Source: Dastarcus helophoroides (Eukaryota > Arthropoda > Insecta > Coleoptera > Bothrideridae). From it: DNA of 64,000 nt. Where the stretch lies: contig CM053330.1 of NCBI GenBank assembly GCA_028583605.1, forward strand, positions 31,023,619 to 31,087,618, given 5' to 3'. The position numbers were made by a program, and so were the translations under genes. This document shows positions 11,174 to 22,169 of this stretch, piece by piece (the stretch's first letter is position 1; every line of letters starts with the position of its first letter). The notes below the pieces were generated by a model, which saw nothing but the letters and a program-made list of their open reading frames with translations, was not told where the DNA came from and did not search any database.

Positions 11174-11556
11174 AATTGAAATACTAATACTTCGCAAAGA
11201 AAATACAGAGAACTTACTACTGTGTTCACACATGTAAGTTTATGTTGCGTTTCTACTAGATGGTTTGCGAAATTTGATCTTTCTGGAGGCAAGGATGAAG
11301 GATGATATTTCTGATGAGTCGAGAAATATCTATTTAATAGCTGGTTTTCTGGGCTCTTCTAGGCAATTAAATAAGTTTTCTCGTTAAATAACAATGGGTG
11401 TATTTGATTACGAACCGGTAACACGAAATACGAAAATACTGCAAAGACATAACAACTGAGGTCATGATTTCCGCGGTTTTTCTTTAGAATGTAAGCAAAT
11501 AAATACCCAATGTATGTTCTTCTCAAGAAAAACGTATGTGACCCTGAAATACTCAC
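11174..11556. other. Probable intron sequence downstream of a candidate exon
   Basis: Follows the putative splice donor of the exon at 11557-11699 on the minus strand. An in-frame read-through of that exon continues to 11359, which I take to be intronic. Confidence 0.4.
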
Positions 11557-11699
11557 AGATTGATCCCTCGTGTTGGGTGGTGTGGCCTTTCCTTTCGCCA
11601 AAACTCCTAATGCTGAGTGGTATTGCGCCCATAGTCCGGCCATCTCTTCACTTCCAGGAACTGAAGATAAGTCTAAATCTGAATTTCCATTCCTATTAC
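11557..11699 (-). CDS. Candidate coding exon (143 nt) of an unrecognised minus-strand gene
   Basis: Bounded by a good acceptor (CTTTGTTATTCCACCTGTAG, exon begins at 11699) and a strong donor at 11556 (exon ...CAATCT then GTGAGTAT). In the open frame it reads NRNGNSDLDLSSVPG, SEEMAGLWAQYHSALGV, LAKGKATPPNTRDQS. Its first two bases (GT) complete a codon begun by the single G that ends the exon at 18151-18225 (CAA G), giving Gln-Gly-Asn; it ends in phase 0. Composition is much more balanced than its surroundings. The same frame could start at an ATG at 11781, making a first exon, but the phase match to the upstream exon argues for an internal exon. The peptide is not recognised: an Asp/Ser-rich stretch then an amphipathic helix. 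Confidence 0.55.
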
Positions 11700-11781
11700 C
11701 TACAGGTGGAATAACAAAGATATCTTTAGATATACAAAAGGATTCATCCGTCAGAATGAATAATACGATGACATGAGGCAT

Positions 11782-12379
11782 GATTTTTAAATGGAAAGAT
11801 CGCCTTTCAAATGTGCAATTTCTGAAGAAGCTTCAGTTTATACACATTGCTGGAAATTGCAGTTTTAAAAATAATTTTTGTAAAACAATTTTTTCAGTCT
11901 CTTAACCATTCGTTCTTATTTGCTTTCAAAGTAAGAAAACTTGTTTTCTTTCTGGATCAACCCAGATAAAATGTTTTTATTCTATACAAGGAATCGAATA
12001 ATTTTTGAGAAATCCAGTGATAACATTACTTTTTAAGTTTATCATAACCAAATACTTTTACTGTTAGTACCAAAAATGTTTGTGAAAGTTCGCTAATAAA
12101 CGGGCTCATTATTTGGGAAAAAATTAACACATATTTAACAGGATTTAAGTCCATATTTTACAGATTGGTTTCTTAGAAGCAGAAGTTTGTAACAAGCGAA
12201 TTCGTTATAAGCGCAGTGTACGTCACGTTTCGAAAACATTTATTTTCAATTACACATTTCGTTAGTGTTAAAAAATATATTTTAATTCTTGAGAAAAACT
12301 AGAAATTTATAGAATCAACGAAAAGGAAATTTTGAAAAAACTTGAAAATTGTAAAAGAAACTTCGCAAATTTACACTGG
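11782..12379. other. Probable intron, AT-rich
   Basis: Lies upstream of the 11557-11699 acceptor on the minus strand. No discrete element identified. Confidence 0.4.
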
Positions 12380-14230
12380 TTTTAAAACTTTGGGAGTTCC
12401 AGTTGAAATGTCAAAAATTCAAATCCCAATTTTTGAAAAGTTGAAATTTCTTGGCGAAAAATCGGAAGTTTGATATATAACTTTTTTTAAAATTCCCATC
12501 TTGTTATTGAGAATTTATGCAACGTTTTTTAAAATTTTGACTTTAAATTTCAATTTTGCAAACTTGACTGTTTTTAAATTCGATTTTTATAAAACATTTT
12601 CATTCTAAATTCGACTTGTTTTTCAAAATTTCAGCTTTTCCTCGTTTCGACTTTCTGAAATTAACGATTTTTTAAAAATCTGACTTCGATTTTTATTAAA
12701 TGTCAACATTCAAATCCTAATTTTAGGAAAGTTAAAATTTCTTGGCGAGAAATCGAAAGATTAATGTTTTTTTGTTAATAATTAACCTTTTTTTAAATTC
12801 CCATCTTGTTATTAAAAACTCTTCGAACGTTTTTTAAAATTTTGACTCGAAATTTCAACTTTTTTGCAAACTTGACTGTTTTTAAATTCGATTTTTATAA
12901 AACATTCTCATTCTAAATTCGACCTTTTTTCAAAATTTCAGCTTTTCCTCGTTTCGACTTCCTGAAAGTAACGATTTTTTAAAAATCTGACTTCGATTTT
13001 TATTAAATGTCAAAATTCAAATCCTAATTTTAGGAAAGTTAAAATTTCTTGGCGAGAAATCGAAAGTTTGATGTTTTTTTGTTAATAATTAATCTTTTTT
13101 CAAATTCTCATCTTGTTATTGAAAACTTTTCGAACGTTTTTTAAAATTTTGACTCGAAATTTCAACTTTTTTGCAAACTTGACTGTTTTTAAATTCGATT
13201 TTTATAAAACATTCTCATTCTAAATTCGACTTTTTTTCAAAATTTCAGTTTTTCCTCGTTTCGACTTTCTGACAGTAATGATTTTTTTTAAATCTGACTT
13301 CGATTTTTATTAAATGTCAAAATTCAAATCCTTATTTTAGGAAAGTTAAAATTTCTTGGCGAGAAATCGAAAGTTTGATGTTTTTTTGGTAGTAATTAAT
13401 CTTTTTTTAAATTCCCATCTTGTTATTGAAAGCTTTTCGAACTTTTTTAAAATTTTGACTCGAAATTTCAACTTTTTTGCAAACTTGACTGTTTTTAAAT
13501 TCGATTTTTATAAAACATTTTCATTCTAAATTCGACGTTTTTTCAAAATTTCAGCTTTTCCTCGTTTCGACTTTCTGAAAGTAACGATTTTTTTAAAATC
13601 TGACTCCGATTTTTATTAAATGTCAAAATTCAAATCCTAATTTTAGGAAAGTTAAAATTTCTTGGCGAGAAATCGAAAGTTTGATGTTTTTTTGCTAATA
13701 ATAATTTTTTTTTAAATTCCCACCTTGTTATCGAAAACTTTTCGAACGTTTTTTAAAATTTTGACTCAAAATTTCAACTTTTTTGCAAACTTGACTGTTT
13801 TTAAATTCGATTTTTATAAAACATTTTCATTCTAAATTCGACTTTTTTTCAAAATTTCAGATTTTCCTCGTTTCAACTTTTTGAAAGTAACGATTTTTTA
13901 AAATTCTGACTTCGATTTTTATTAAATGTCAAAACTCAAATCCTAATTTTAGGAAAGTTAAAATTTCTTGGCGAGAAATCGAAAATTTGATGTTTTTTTG
14001 TTAATAATTAATCTTTTTTCAAATTCCCATCTTGCTATTGAAAACTTTTCGAACGTTTTTTAAAATTTTGACTCGAACTTTTAACTTTTTTGCAAACTTG
14101 ACTATTTTTAAATTCGGTTTTTATAAAACATTTTTATTCTAAATTCGACGTTTTTTCAAAAAGCTTTTCCTCGTTTCGACTTTCTGAAAGTAACGATTTT
14201 TTTAAAATATTACTTCGATTTTTATTAACT
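12380..14230. repeat. Tandem satellite array, ~306-bp unit, six copies
   Basis: The word TTAAATGTCAAAATTCAAAT recurs with its following TTGGCGAGAAATCGAAA; unit anchors (TGTC) lie at 12409, 12701, 13008, 13315, 13621 and 13927, spacings 292, 307, 307, 306 and 306 bp. The first unit is more diverged than the rest; the last ends near 14230. Units contain GCTTTTCCTCGTTTCGAC and CAACTTTTTTGCAAACTTGA. No coding capacity. It sits between two candidate exons of the minus-strand gene, so it is probably intronic. Confidence 0.92.
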
Positions 14231-15850
14231 TTTTTAAACATTTCGTCTTTATATTTTGAAAATTTCGAATTTCCAATTTTCCTTGTTTTTAATTTCCACT
14301 TTTTTCTAATTTCAATTTAATTTGTAAATTTCAGCTTTCACCATTTTGGCTTATTTTCCAATTTTTTGATAATTTTGATGCAAAATTTTGATTTCTCAAA
14401 ATATTGCTTTTTTGAAAACAGCTTTTTTTGATTTACACTTTTATTCAAATTTTTGATTATTTCTTGAAGTTTTGGCCTTTTTTAAACATTTCGACTTGTT
14501 TTTAAAACTTTAGACTTTGGGTTTTTTAATTAGAAATTTAAAAAATTCGACTTTTTAAAAAAAATCAAACTTTTTTGAAAAATTGGATTTTTTTCACAAC
14601 ATCGATTTTGAAAATTTTCGAACTTTTTAAAGAATGTTTACTTTTTTGCACGGTGACCTTTTGTCATCAAATTTCGGCTTTTTTTTAATATATGATTTTT
14701 TCCAGAATTGAAATTTTTTTTTAATTTTAATTTTTTTTGAAAATTTCGACCATATTAAAAAAATTTTTTTTCGAAATTTCGACTTTTATTTAGTACATGG
14801 TATTATTATTTAAAGAATTAAAAAATTGACTTTTTTTGAAAACTCAATTTTTTTTTAAATTGGATTTTTTCAAAATTTCAATATTTTCGACCTTTTTTGA
14901 AAATGTGAACCTTTTGTCATTAAATTTCACTTTTTTTTTAAAGATATTAAGATTTTTTTTCAGAATTTAAATTTTTTTCAAAATTTTGTGAAAATTTTCA
15001 CCTTTTTCCAAAATTTCGACTTTTTCTTCAAGTTTCTACTTTTCCGTAGCAAATTGGTTTTTTATTTAAAAATTCAAGAGTTCGTCTCTTTTTGAAAATT
15101 TTTACTTTTTTGAAAAGTTTGATTTTTTTCACAATTCCGATTTTTAAATTTTCGAAGCTTTATATGTTCACTTTTTTTGAAAATGTTAATCTTTTGACAT
15201 CAAACTTCGGCTTTTTTAAAGATATGATTTTTTCCATAATTTAAACTATTTTCAAATTGTTTATGAAGATTTCGACTATTTTTCAAGAATTTTTATTTAT
15301 TTTTTTTTTTTTTCGAAATTTCGACTTTTATATAGTAAATGGTATTTTGATTTAAAAAAAATTGAAAATTTCCACTTTTTTTAATCTTGGATTTTTCTCA
15401 AAATTTCGATTTTTTCGAAATTTTTTCAGAATTTCCACTTTTCTGAAAATCTTAATCGTTTGTTACCAAATTTCGCCTTTTTTCTTAAGACATTATAACT
15501 TTTTCAGAATTTAAACTGTTTTCAAAATTTCAATTTTTTGTGAAAATTTCACCTTTTTTCAAAAATTTCAACTTTTTCTCGAAGTTTCGACTGTTATGTA
15601 ATAAACGAGATTTTTGTTTGAAAATTTTCACTATTCTGAAAAATTGGATTTCTCTCAAAATTTTGATTTTTAAAATACATGATCCCTCGTCGTTAGATGA
15701 CGATGTCGTTGTGTCGTCATTGCCAAGCTTTGCATTTATTTAAATAGAAAATGTATCGTGCTATATGCGTGAGAGTAGAAAATCGAGAAAGTGCACGAGA
15801 TCTGGCAACATCGAAGTAGACAAGCACAGACAAATGCACTTTTGCATTTA
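14231..15850. repeat. T-rich degenerate TTTCGACTTTTT repeats
   Basis: Continuous T-rich sequence built from variants of AAATTTCGACTTTTTTGAAA, without a fixed period. The last ~150 bp (15680-15850) are of ordinary composition. Confidence 0.6.
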
Positions 15851-17192
15851 TACAGGGTGGACCATAAGTAATGGTACATAGAGCAAGAGTAGATTTTCCG
15901 TATAAAAGTATTTATTTAGCCACATTTACCTTATACCAAAAGTTGATATTAACAGGGTGTCAAAGTTAAAAAAAGAACTGTGATTTTTTCGCATAACTGA
16001 TGAACACATTACACTATAGACAAGAAATTTGGTATAGGGGAGTTTCTTTGGTCAGTAACTCATAGGAGGCGCTACCTTGTATTATTCTAAAGCATCATAA
16101 CTTTTTTGTGCCTTCATATACACTAATTTTAAATAGATATTTTTATTTATCTACATTTTCTACGTAAAAAAGATATACTTTCTAAATGTTGATACAAGCA
16201 ACCGTTTTCAAGATATTTGCCTTTTAAATTTGCCGTACGTTTATTTTAAGTTATGTAAATGTGAATTTTTTGCAGTAGGTTTCAAAATAAAAGTAATAAA
16301 ACTGTCTCTAAAACAGTTTATATCAAATATTACCCTACTGACATTATTATTACACATATTTTTTTAAATTTTTAAAGCAAATTTAAATAAAATACCAAAA
16401 CAAAATTTATTTTCAAAAATATGTATGTGGGAAATGACCTTTTTCCTGTAAAGGGATTGTATACAATTAAAAATTTGGCTGTTCTTTATTAAAATTTATC
16501 TTCAAATATCTGCTTTGACCACCCAGACTATTAAAATTTTCTTGTGGGAACTCAGAGATCATATCTCACTTCTCTATGTTAGAAAATAAATTACGTCTTA
16601 ATTTTTTGGATTTTCTTTATTGAGATTTGCAAAATTTAGGTAATAATATTATCAGCAAAGTAATATTTGACATAAATTACTTTAAGAGCTGCCTTATGAT
16701 TACTTTTTTTTTCAAGCCTACTTCGACAATTTATTATCTTAGTAATTTAAAACCAAGGCACGTCAAGCTTTAAAGGTAAATATCTTGGAAACGGTTGCTC
16801 GTATCAACTTTTAGAAAGTACTCCTTTTTTACGTAAAAAAATAGGGAAATAAAATAACCCATTTAAAATTAAAATACATGAGCGCACAAAAAAGTTATGA
16901 TGATTTAGAATTTTGCAGGATAGCGCAGGTAGCGCCCCCTAGCAGCTAATGGTAATATGTTAGCAAATTAGAGTTTGTCGACTTAAGAACCCCCCTTGTG
17001 CCAAATGTTGTCCCTATATTACAATTCATTCCATAGTTATACGAAAAAATCGAAATTTCTTTTTCAACTTTGACACCCTGTATCTCTGTTAATATCAACT
17101 TTTGGAATAAGGTGAATGTGGCTAAATCACATTATTTTTATTCGAAAAATCCATCATTGCTCTGTGTACCATTACTTATGGTCCATTCTGTA
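15851..17192. mobile_element. Foldback DNA element with ~400-bp inverted arms
   Basis: The termini are TACAGGGTGGACCATAAGTA and, reverse-complemented, TACAGAATGGACCATAAGTA. The inverted similarity extends inward through TGATATTAACAGGGTGTCAA, GGCGCTACCTT/AGGTAGCGCC, and CAAGCAACCGTTTTCAAGA / CTTGGAAACGGTTGC. The arms are about 15851-16265 and 16745-17192, with ~480 bp of AT-rich spacer. No transposase is present. TA flanks both ends, compatible with a non-autonomous TIR transposon. Confidence 0.85.
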
Positions 17193-18150
17193 TATAAGTA
17201 AGGATTTGTTTCATAATTCACAGAATGACAGAATGCAGCCTATTGATGGGTGGCCAAAGCTCACTAAATGTTCGAACCTGCTGCTTGGCTTAATCTTAAT
17301 TTAAATTTTTGTTGAGTGTGTTCCCTCCAATCACAGATGGCTCCACATCATTTGATAAAATTGAAGCAGAGCAAAATTGATGTTTTTGAGTGTGAATGTG
17401 GACATCATTTAGCGACAAGAGGAGAAAACTTGACATAAGTGTGAAATGGACGGCTACCTTGTGTTTATAATTACACATTGCCGCCATCCAATGTCTTCTT
17501 TTAATTAAGATGATATATGTATACATAATTAATGTATTGATAAATTAAGTTACTGAACTTTAAATGGAAACAGAAACAAAGCTCATTAAAAACCATTTCT
17601 TGGGAACTATCGATATTACCGAACGATGCTACCGATAGTTTTCGATAGTCAAAAATATAGTATATATGTATATACGTATTAGTCGATAGTTCCTATTGAT
17701 TAATTAGTACATATTACAAAAGATCATTATGTCCATAAGATTTTAAGATCTACAACAAAAAAGTATTATTTAGCATTTATCGTTTATTACGAATTCCGTA
17801 TATAAGGAACTAATTTCGTCGATTCCTTGATATTCGTTTTCAACGAGATGGTTGCATATTCGATTTTCCTATGTTTCAAACCTTTTATTATGTTCCTAAA
17901 TTATATTAATTGTGCATAACATATAATACAGAATTACCAACAAAACAAAGAGCAAATTTGACGGCTAGGTCCTTTGAGGAACTAAAAAAGGTAAAACATG
18001 ACGAAATGGATGGCGATGGTTAAAATTTATATATACAGTTAGTTTTTAAACAAAACCACGCAAATAGACTGAAGTATTCTACGTAGTTAAAGTTTACCAA
18101 AGGCGATCTTTCCATCATCAGTAAGTATGTGTGGGTGTGTTTTGTGTTAC
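17193..18150. other. Probable intron with hobo/hAT-like sequence patches
   Basis: Mixed composition. 17595-17690 contains ACTATCGATA, CTACCGATAG and TTTCGATAG in both orientations, similar to subterminal motifs of hAT-type MITEs. No gene is supported. Confidence 0.35.
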
Positions 18151-18225
18151 CTTGGGACTGATTATGGTAGTTCCACGCCAAGAGCATCAACTTGAGTTTG
18201 TCGGTCTCTTTCATAGCCCCAGTTC
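18151..18225 (-). CDS. Candidate coding exon (75 nt) of the same minus-strand gene
   Basis: The minus-strand segment between an AG acceptor (GATTGGCTGTGCAG) and a donor (CCCAAG then GTAACA). It starts with GA, which completes Gly with the final G of the exon at 19220-19274, and ends with a single G that completes Gly with the GT opening the exon at 11699. The open frame reads TGAMKETDKLKLMLLAWNYH then NQSQ: a short acidic-basic stretch and a Leu/Met-rich helix. The acceptor lacks a long pyrimidine tract, its weakest point. The intron to the upstream exon would be 994 bp and to the downstream exon about 6.45 kb. The family is not recognised. Confidence 0.55.
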
Positions 18226-19219
18226 CTGCACAGCCAATCATATCACGATTAGCAGGGTTGATTTTACACACATTAATCAGTTGTACATCCCAAATCCAAA
18301 TCAACTTAAATTGCTTTGGTTCTAACCAACGTATTGGATGTGGGTTGCGTTCTGTGATCCTCCCACTACGCTTAACATATACTTTGATGCATTAATTGGG
18401 TAGAAATTAAAAAAAAGCTTTTTATTTGCAACTAGAATAAGCAAGGATGTTACCAGAAGGAGGATAGTACAAAAATAAAACCTGAACTAAATAAGTCAAT
18501 TGAAAGAGTTAACTAAGCTTGTGCAAGTGATCGCTTATTTGGAATTTTGTGATTATACCATATCTGACATAGTTAATATTTAATTCTCCAGGAACTTGAT
18601 GAAATATTTTGAAATAACGTAAATAATACGGAACTTGTTATGTTTCACACAATTTTATTAAGGTCTTATTTAATTTAATTAATATTAATTTAATGAGTAC
18701 GTTATTAAGGTTTGTCTTTGATAAGACATTTTAATGTCTTATCAAAAGACAATTGTCGTATCAAAAGTCAAAGACAATGTATTTATTTCACAAGAGACTA
18801 AACATCTGAAGCTAAATCCTTTGATAAATCGGCTAGTCGTTTAAAGTGGTTGTGAAGGAACCATAACATCTTTAAAAATGAAGATAATGAAGATAAGTTT
18901 AACTGTACCATTTCAACGTGTTAAAATCAACATAAGTTTAGAAATCACTTTACTGAGTAACCATAGATAAAATATGTAAAAATAAAATTTTTCGAATCTG
19001 TTTCAGATAAGCAGAATGAGAAAAAATAAAATAACTTCGTTCAATTGTGTAGTACCAACCCTGCCGAAGTAACTCTACAATATAACCAACGTTAATTTTG
19101 TGCTATTACTTATACTAACATGTTAAAGGTTTACTATTACTTGTGTATAACTATTTTTAGGTGATGTGATAATGACGATGAAACATTGTTATTTTTAAAC
19201 GCGTGCTTTTCCAACTTAC
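18226..19219. other. Probable intron with a small hairpin
   Basis: 994 bp between two candidate exons. At 18714-18752 TGTCTTTGATAAGACATT and AATGTCTTATCAAAAGACA form a near-perfect hairpin, followed by a further degenerate copy of the same word (GTATCAAAAGTCAAAGACAA). Confidence 0.45.
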
Positions 19220-19274
19220 CACCAAAGTGATCCTCCTCATTCACTTCACCCGACTCCGGCGTCGACAGATTTTC
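19220..19274 (-). CDS. Candidate coding exon (55 nt), best-defined exon in the window
   Basis: On the minus strand a pyrimidine-rich acceptor (TGTGTAACTTTTTTGCAG) precedes 19274 and a consensus donor (GGTG then GTAAGTTGG) follows 19220. Of the three frames only one is open, starting in phase 0: ENLSTPESGEVNEEDHFG, ending with one base that joins GA of the next exon to give Gly. The peptide is acidic and rich in Ser, Glu and Asp, like a disordered linker. Base composition is clearly richer in G+C than the flanks. Together with 18151-18225 and 11557-11699 it gives 91 continuous codons with no stop across two junctions. The upstream exon was not found; it must end in phase 0. Confidence 0.6.
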
Positions 19275-19396
19275 CTGCAAAAAAGTTACACATTAAACAA
19301 TAGTCAAAATGCCCAGAATTTCAAGCTTTTTAGCATTACAGTTGGGAATTTTTCATAATGAGCCTATTAACTACTTTTCGAGAATTCAAGGTTAAA
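19275..19396. other. Short AT-rich flank of the exon (probable intron)
   Basis: Intronic flank between the candidate acceptor and the mariner insertion. Confidence 0.4.
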
Positions 19397-19398
19397 TA

Positions 19399-20824
19399 CA
19401 AGGGTAGATCAAATATGAACCAGAATTTCTAACATGTCACCATGAGAGCGTCGGGAGTGTGCGCATACTCTTATGTTGGGTGGGAATATCACCAGACTTC
19501 CTGCACTTAAGCAAATTCTCGCCGTTCGTCAGTTATAATATATACGAAGCTGCATTAAATATGAACCGGATTTTCTATCATGTGGCCATGAGGGCATCGT
19601 GAGTGTGCGCATACTGTTAGACATGTTGGGTGGGAATATCACGTGACTTTCTGCGCTCAAGCGAATTCTATTCTCGCCGTTCGTCAGTTGTAAACACAAT
19701 AAGTGAGCAAGAGGTTCACCCGCACGTTGGGCAGCGCATTATTATTAAATTTCTTGCCCTTGAAGGCGTAAAACTCGACACAATTCTTCGTAGACTAGAA
19801 ACACAGTTTGAAGATACTTGTTTGAAGAAAACTCAAGTGTAAGAATGGTACAAACAATTTTTGGAAGAACGAACTCAAGTTGAAAATGAACCCCATGCTC
19901 GTCGTCCTCGGACAAGTGTGACTGCGGACAAGATTAACGATGTTCAACGCCTTTTGGAAGGTGATCGCCGCTTAACAGTTGTTGAAATTACAGCTCAGTT
20001 AGGGATAAGCTTTGGGAGTGCTCAATCCATCATTACAGATGAGCTGGGGTTTCGAAAAACTTCTGCCAGATGGGTACCTCGTCTTTCGACTGAAGAACGT
20101 CTGGAGATTTGTCAGCGCCATCTTGAACGTTTCCGATGTGAAGGTGATGGTTTTTTGCAACGCACCGTTACATGTGATGAGACTTGGGTCCTTCATTACA
20201 CCCTTGAATCTAAACAAGCAAGCATGTAGTGGAGAAGAAAGGGGGAAGGTGCACTCGTCAAGGCAAAAACTCGTCTCTCAGCTGGATAGGTTCTTGCGAC
20301 AATATTTTGGGATTTTAAAGGAGTTCTGCACGTCGATTTTCTGCAGGAACGTCGTTCAAGCTACCTACTACTGCCAGCTATTGGATGAAGCAAAACGTGC
20401 ATATCGGCGGAAGAGGCGGGAATTTTCGATCAGAAATGTGATTTTGCTTCACAACAATGCCCGCCACCACTCAGAGAATTTGACACATCAAAAATTAGAC
20501 GAAATGCATTGAGTAACGTTACAACGCCCTCCTTATAGTCCCGACTTATCACTATGCGATTATCATATGTTTGGGCCACTGAAAGAAGCTCTAGGAAGTG
20601 AGCGATTCCATGATGATGCTGCTGTTGAGACATTTGTGTGCAATTGGCTGCAAACACGCCTCCCTTCTTTTTACGATGATGGCATCAAAAAACTCCCAAT
20701 CCGTTGGGAAACATACATAACAAAATCAGGAGATTATGTAAAAAATGGTTAATAACTTTAATATATGAATCTTGTACCAAAAAATCTTTAAAAACAAATC
20801 CGGTTCATATTTGATTTACCCTCG
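19399..20824 (+). mobile_element. Mariner transposon with duplicated 5' end
   Basis: Flanked by TA at 19397-19398 and 20825-20826. Left end CAAGGGTAGATCAAATATGA; right end reverse-complemented CGAGGGTAAATCAAATATGA. The first ~145 bp are repeated: 19399-19545 and 19546-19700 both carry AAATATGAACC, AGTGTGCGCATACT and GTTGGGTGGGAATATCAC, so total length is 1426 bp instead of about 1.28 kb. Confidence 0.92.
19630..20752 (+). pseudogene. Mariner transposase pseudogene with mutated catalytic residue
   Basis: Ordered blocks: SEQEVHPHVGQRIIIKFLAL, EDTCLKKTQV...EWYKQFLEER (first HTH region), RRPRTSVTADKINDVQRLLE, RLTVVEITAQLGISFGSAQS (second HTH), TDELGFRKTSARWVPRLS, TVTCDETWVLHYTLESKQAS (first Asp), ATIFWDFKGVLHVDFLQER, YRRKRREFSIRNVILLHNNA, RPPYSPDLSLCDYHMFGPLK (third Asp), EALGSERFHDDAAVETFV and IKKLPIRWETYITKSGDYVK. 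The second catalytic Asp, expected in HDNA, is Asn (HNNA), so the enzyme would be dead even if the frameshifts (near 20225 and 20520) were absent. A third, distinct full-length mariner lineage in this window. Confidence 0.93.
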
Positions 20825-22169
20825 TAGCTTTAAACGAACCAGGAATTAGAATCGCTTGTGGTCGAAATTAGATCAATGAAATCTATAAATAACAAAATGC
20901 ACTCTAGTTATTTCCAAATTTTTAATTTTTAGACACCTTGACACTACGAGGAAACGAAAATGCGAGTATGAGAATTTCGACTTTTGGAAATTCTCACTTT
21001 TATTAGAAGTGTTCAGAGTTTTCAAAATTTAGAATTTTTTTAAAAATTTCAAATTTGATTTATTCTGAAAATTCCAACTTTTTGAAGAATTGAACATTTT
21101 TTGAAAACTTCGCCTTTTTGAAAACTGCCTTTTTGAAAAAAAAAATATCTTTTGGAATTTTGACTTTTTCGAAATTATTGATTCCTTTCAATGTTTTGGC
21201 CATTTTTCAAAGTTTCAAAAGTTTTTTCGAAATTTGAATTTATTGAAAATTTCCACCAATTTGAAATATTTCATTTCTACTTTCTTGGGAAATTACGACT
21301 GCAGAAAATTTCGGATTTTTTTTTAAATTAGATTTTCTGAAAATTTAAAATTTCATTTAATAATTTAAAGTTTTTTTAGACAATTCAACTCTTTTGAAGA
21401 TTTTGACTCATAAAAATTACGACACATTGCCACTGTTTCAAAATTTTGACTTTTGTAAACTTCGTTTTTTTTAAGATATTAAAAAATTTGGTCGTTTATA
21501 TTTTTTATTTTGTTTTGTAAATTTTAACTTTTTACAAACCTTAACTTATCCAAAATTCGATCTTTTTAAAAATTTGACTCATACTTTTCGATTTTTTTGA
21601 AAATTTCGACTTTTTTTTAATGTCCATTTACTCGTATTTTTAAAACTTTTTCCAAATTATTGACTTTTTTTAACATATCAATTTTAATATTTTCTAGACT
21701 TTTTGCAAATTTTGACTACTCTGCCCTTTTTGAAATTATAACTTTTCAATTTATCGAATTTTTGACTTGTTATAAAATTTAAGTTTGGAATATTTTAATT
21801 TTTTTGAAAAACTGCTTTCCCAAATTTCAAATTTATTTTTAATTCGATTTTTTTTGGAAATTTCGAATTGATTTGATGAAATAAAGATTTTTTTTAAATG
21901 TCGACTTTTTGAAGATTTCGATTTTTAAATTTTGCTATTTTTTCAGTATTTTGATTTATGTAAATGAACTTTGTGAAAATTTTTAATTTTCTCAAAAATT
22001 TGATTTATTTCAAAATTTCGTCGTTTACTCAAAATTATGATTTTACTTTGTAAATTTCAACTTTTTTGGAAACTTATTTTTTATATTTTTCAAAAATTCT
22101 GACTATTCTGAGAAAATTTAGACTTTTTAAAAATTTGAATTTATTAAAATTTCGACACTTAAAAATTTT
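20825..22169. repeat. T-rich degenerate TTTGACTTTTTGAAAA repeats
   Basis: Continuous T-rich low-complexity DNA. No gene and no fixed repeat period until about 22170. Confidence 0.6.

Noticed and set aside
11359..11781. 140-codon frame as one intact gene
   Set aside because: A consensus donor at 11556 and a good acceptor at 11700 within it argue for an internal exon; the remainder is likely intron.
12380..14230. CRISPR-like array
   Set aside because: Repeats are ~306 bp with no spacer/repeat alternation, in a eukaryotic context; a satellite.
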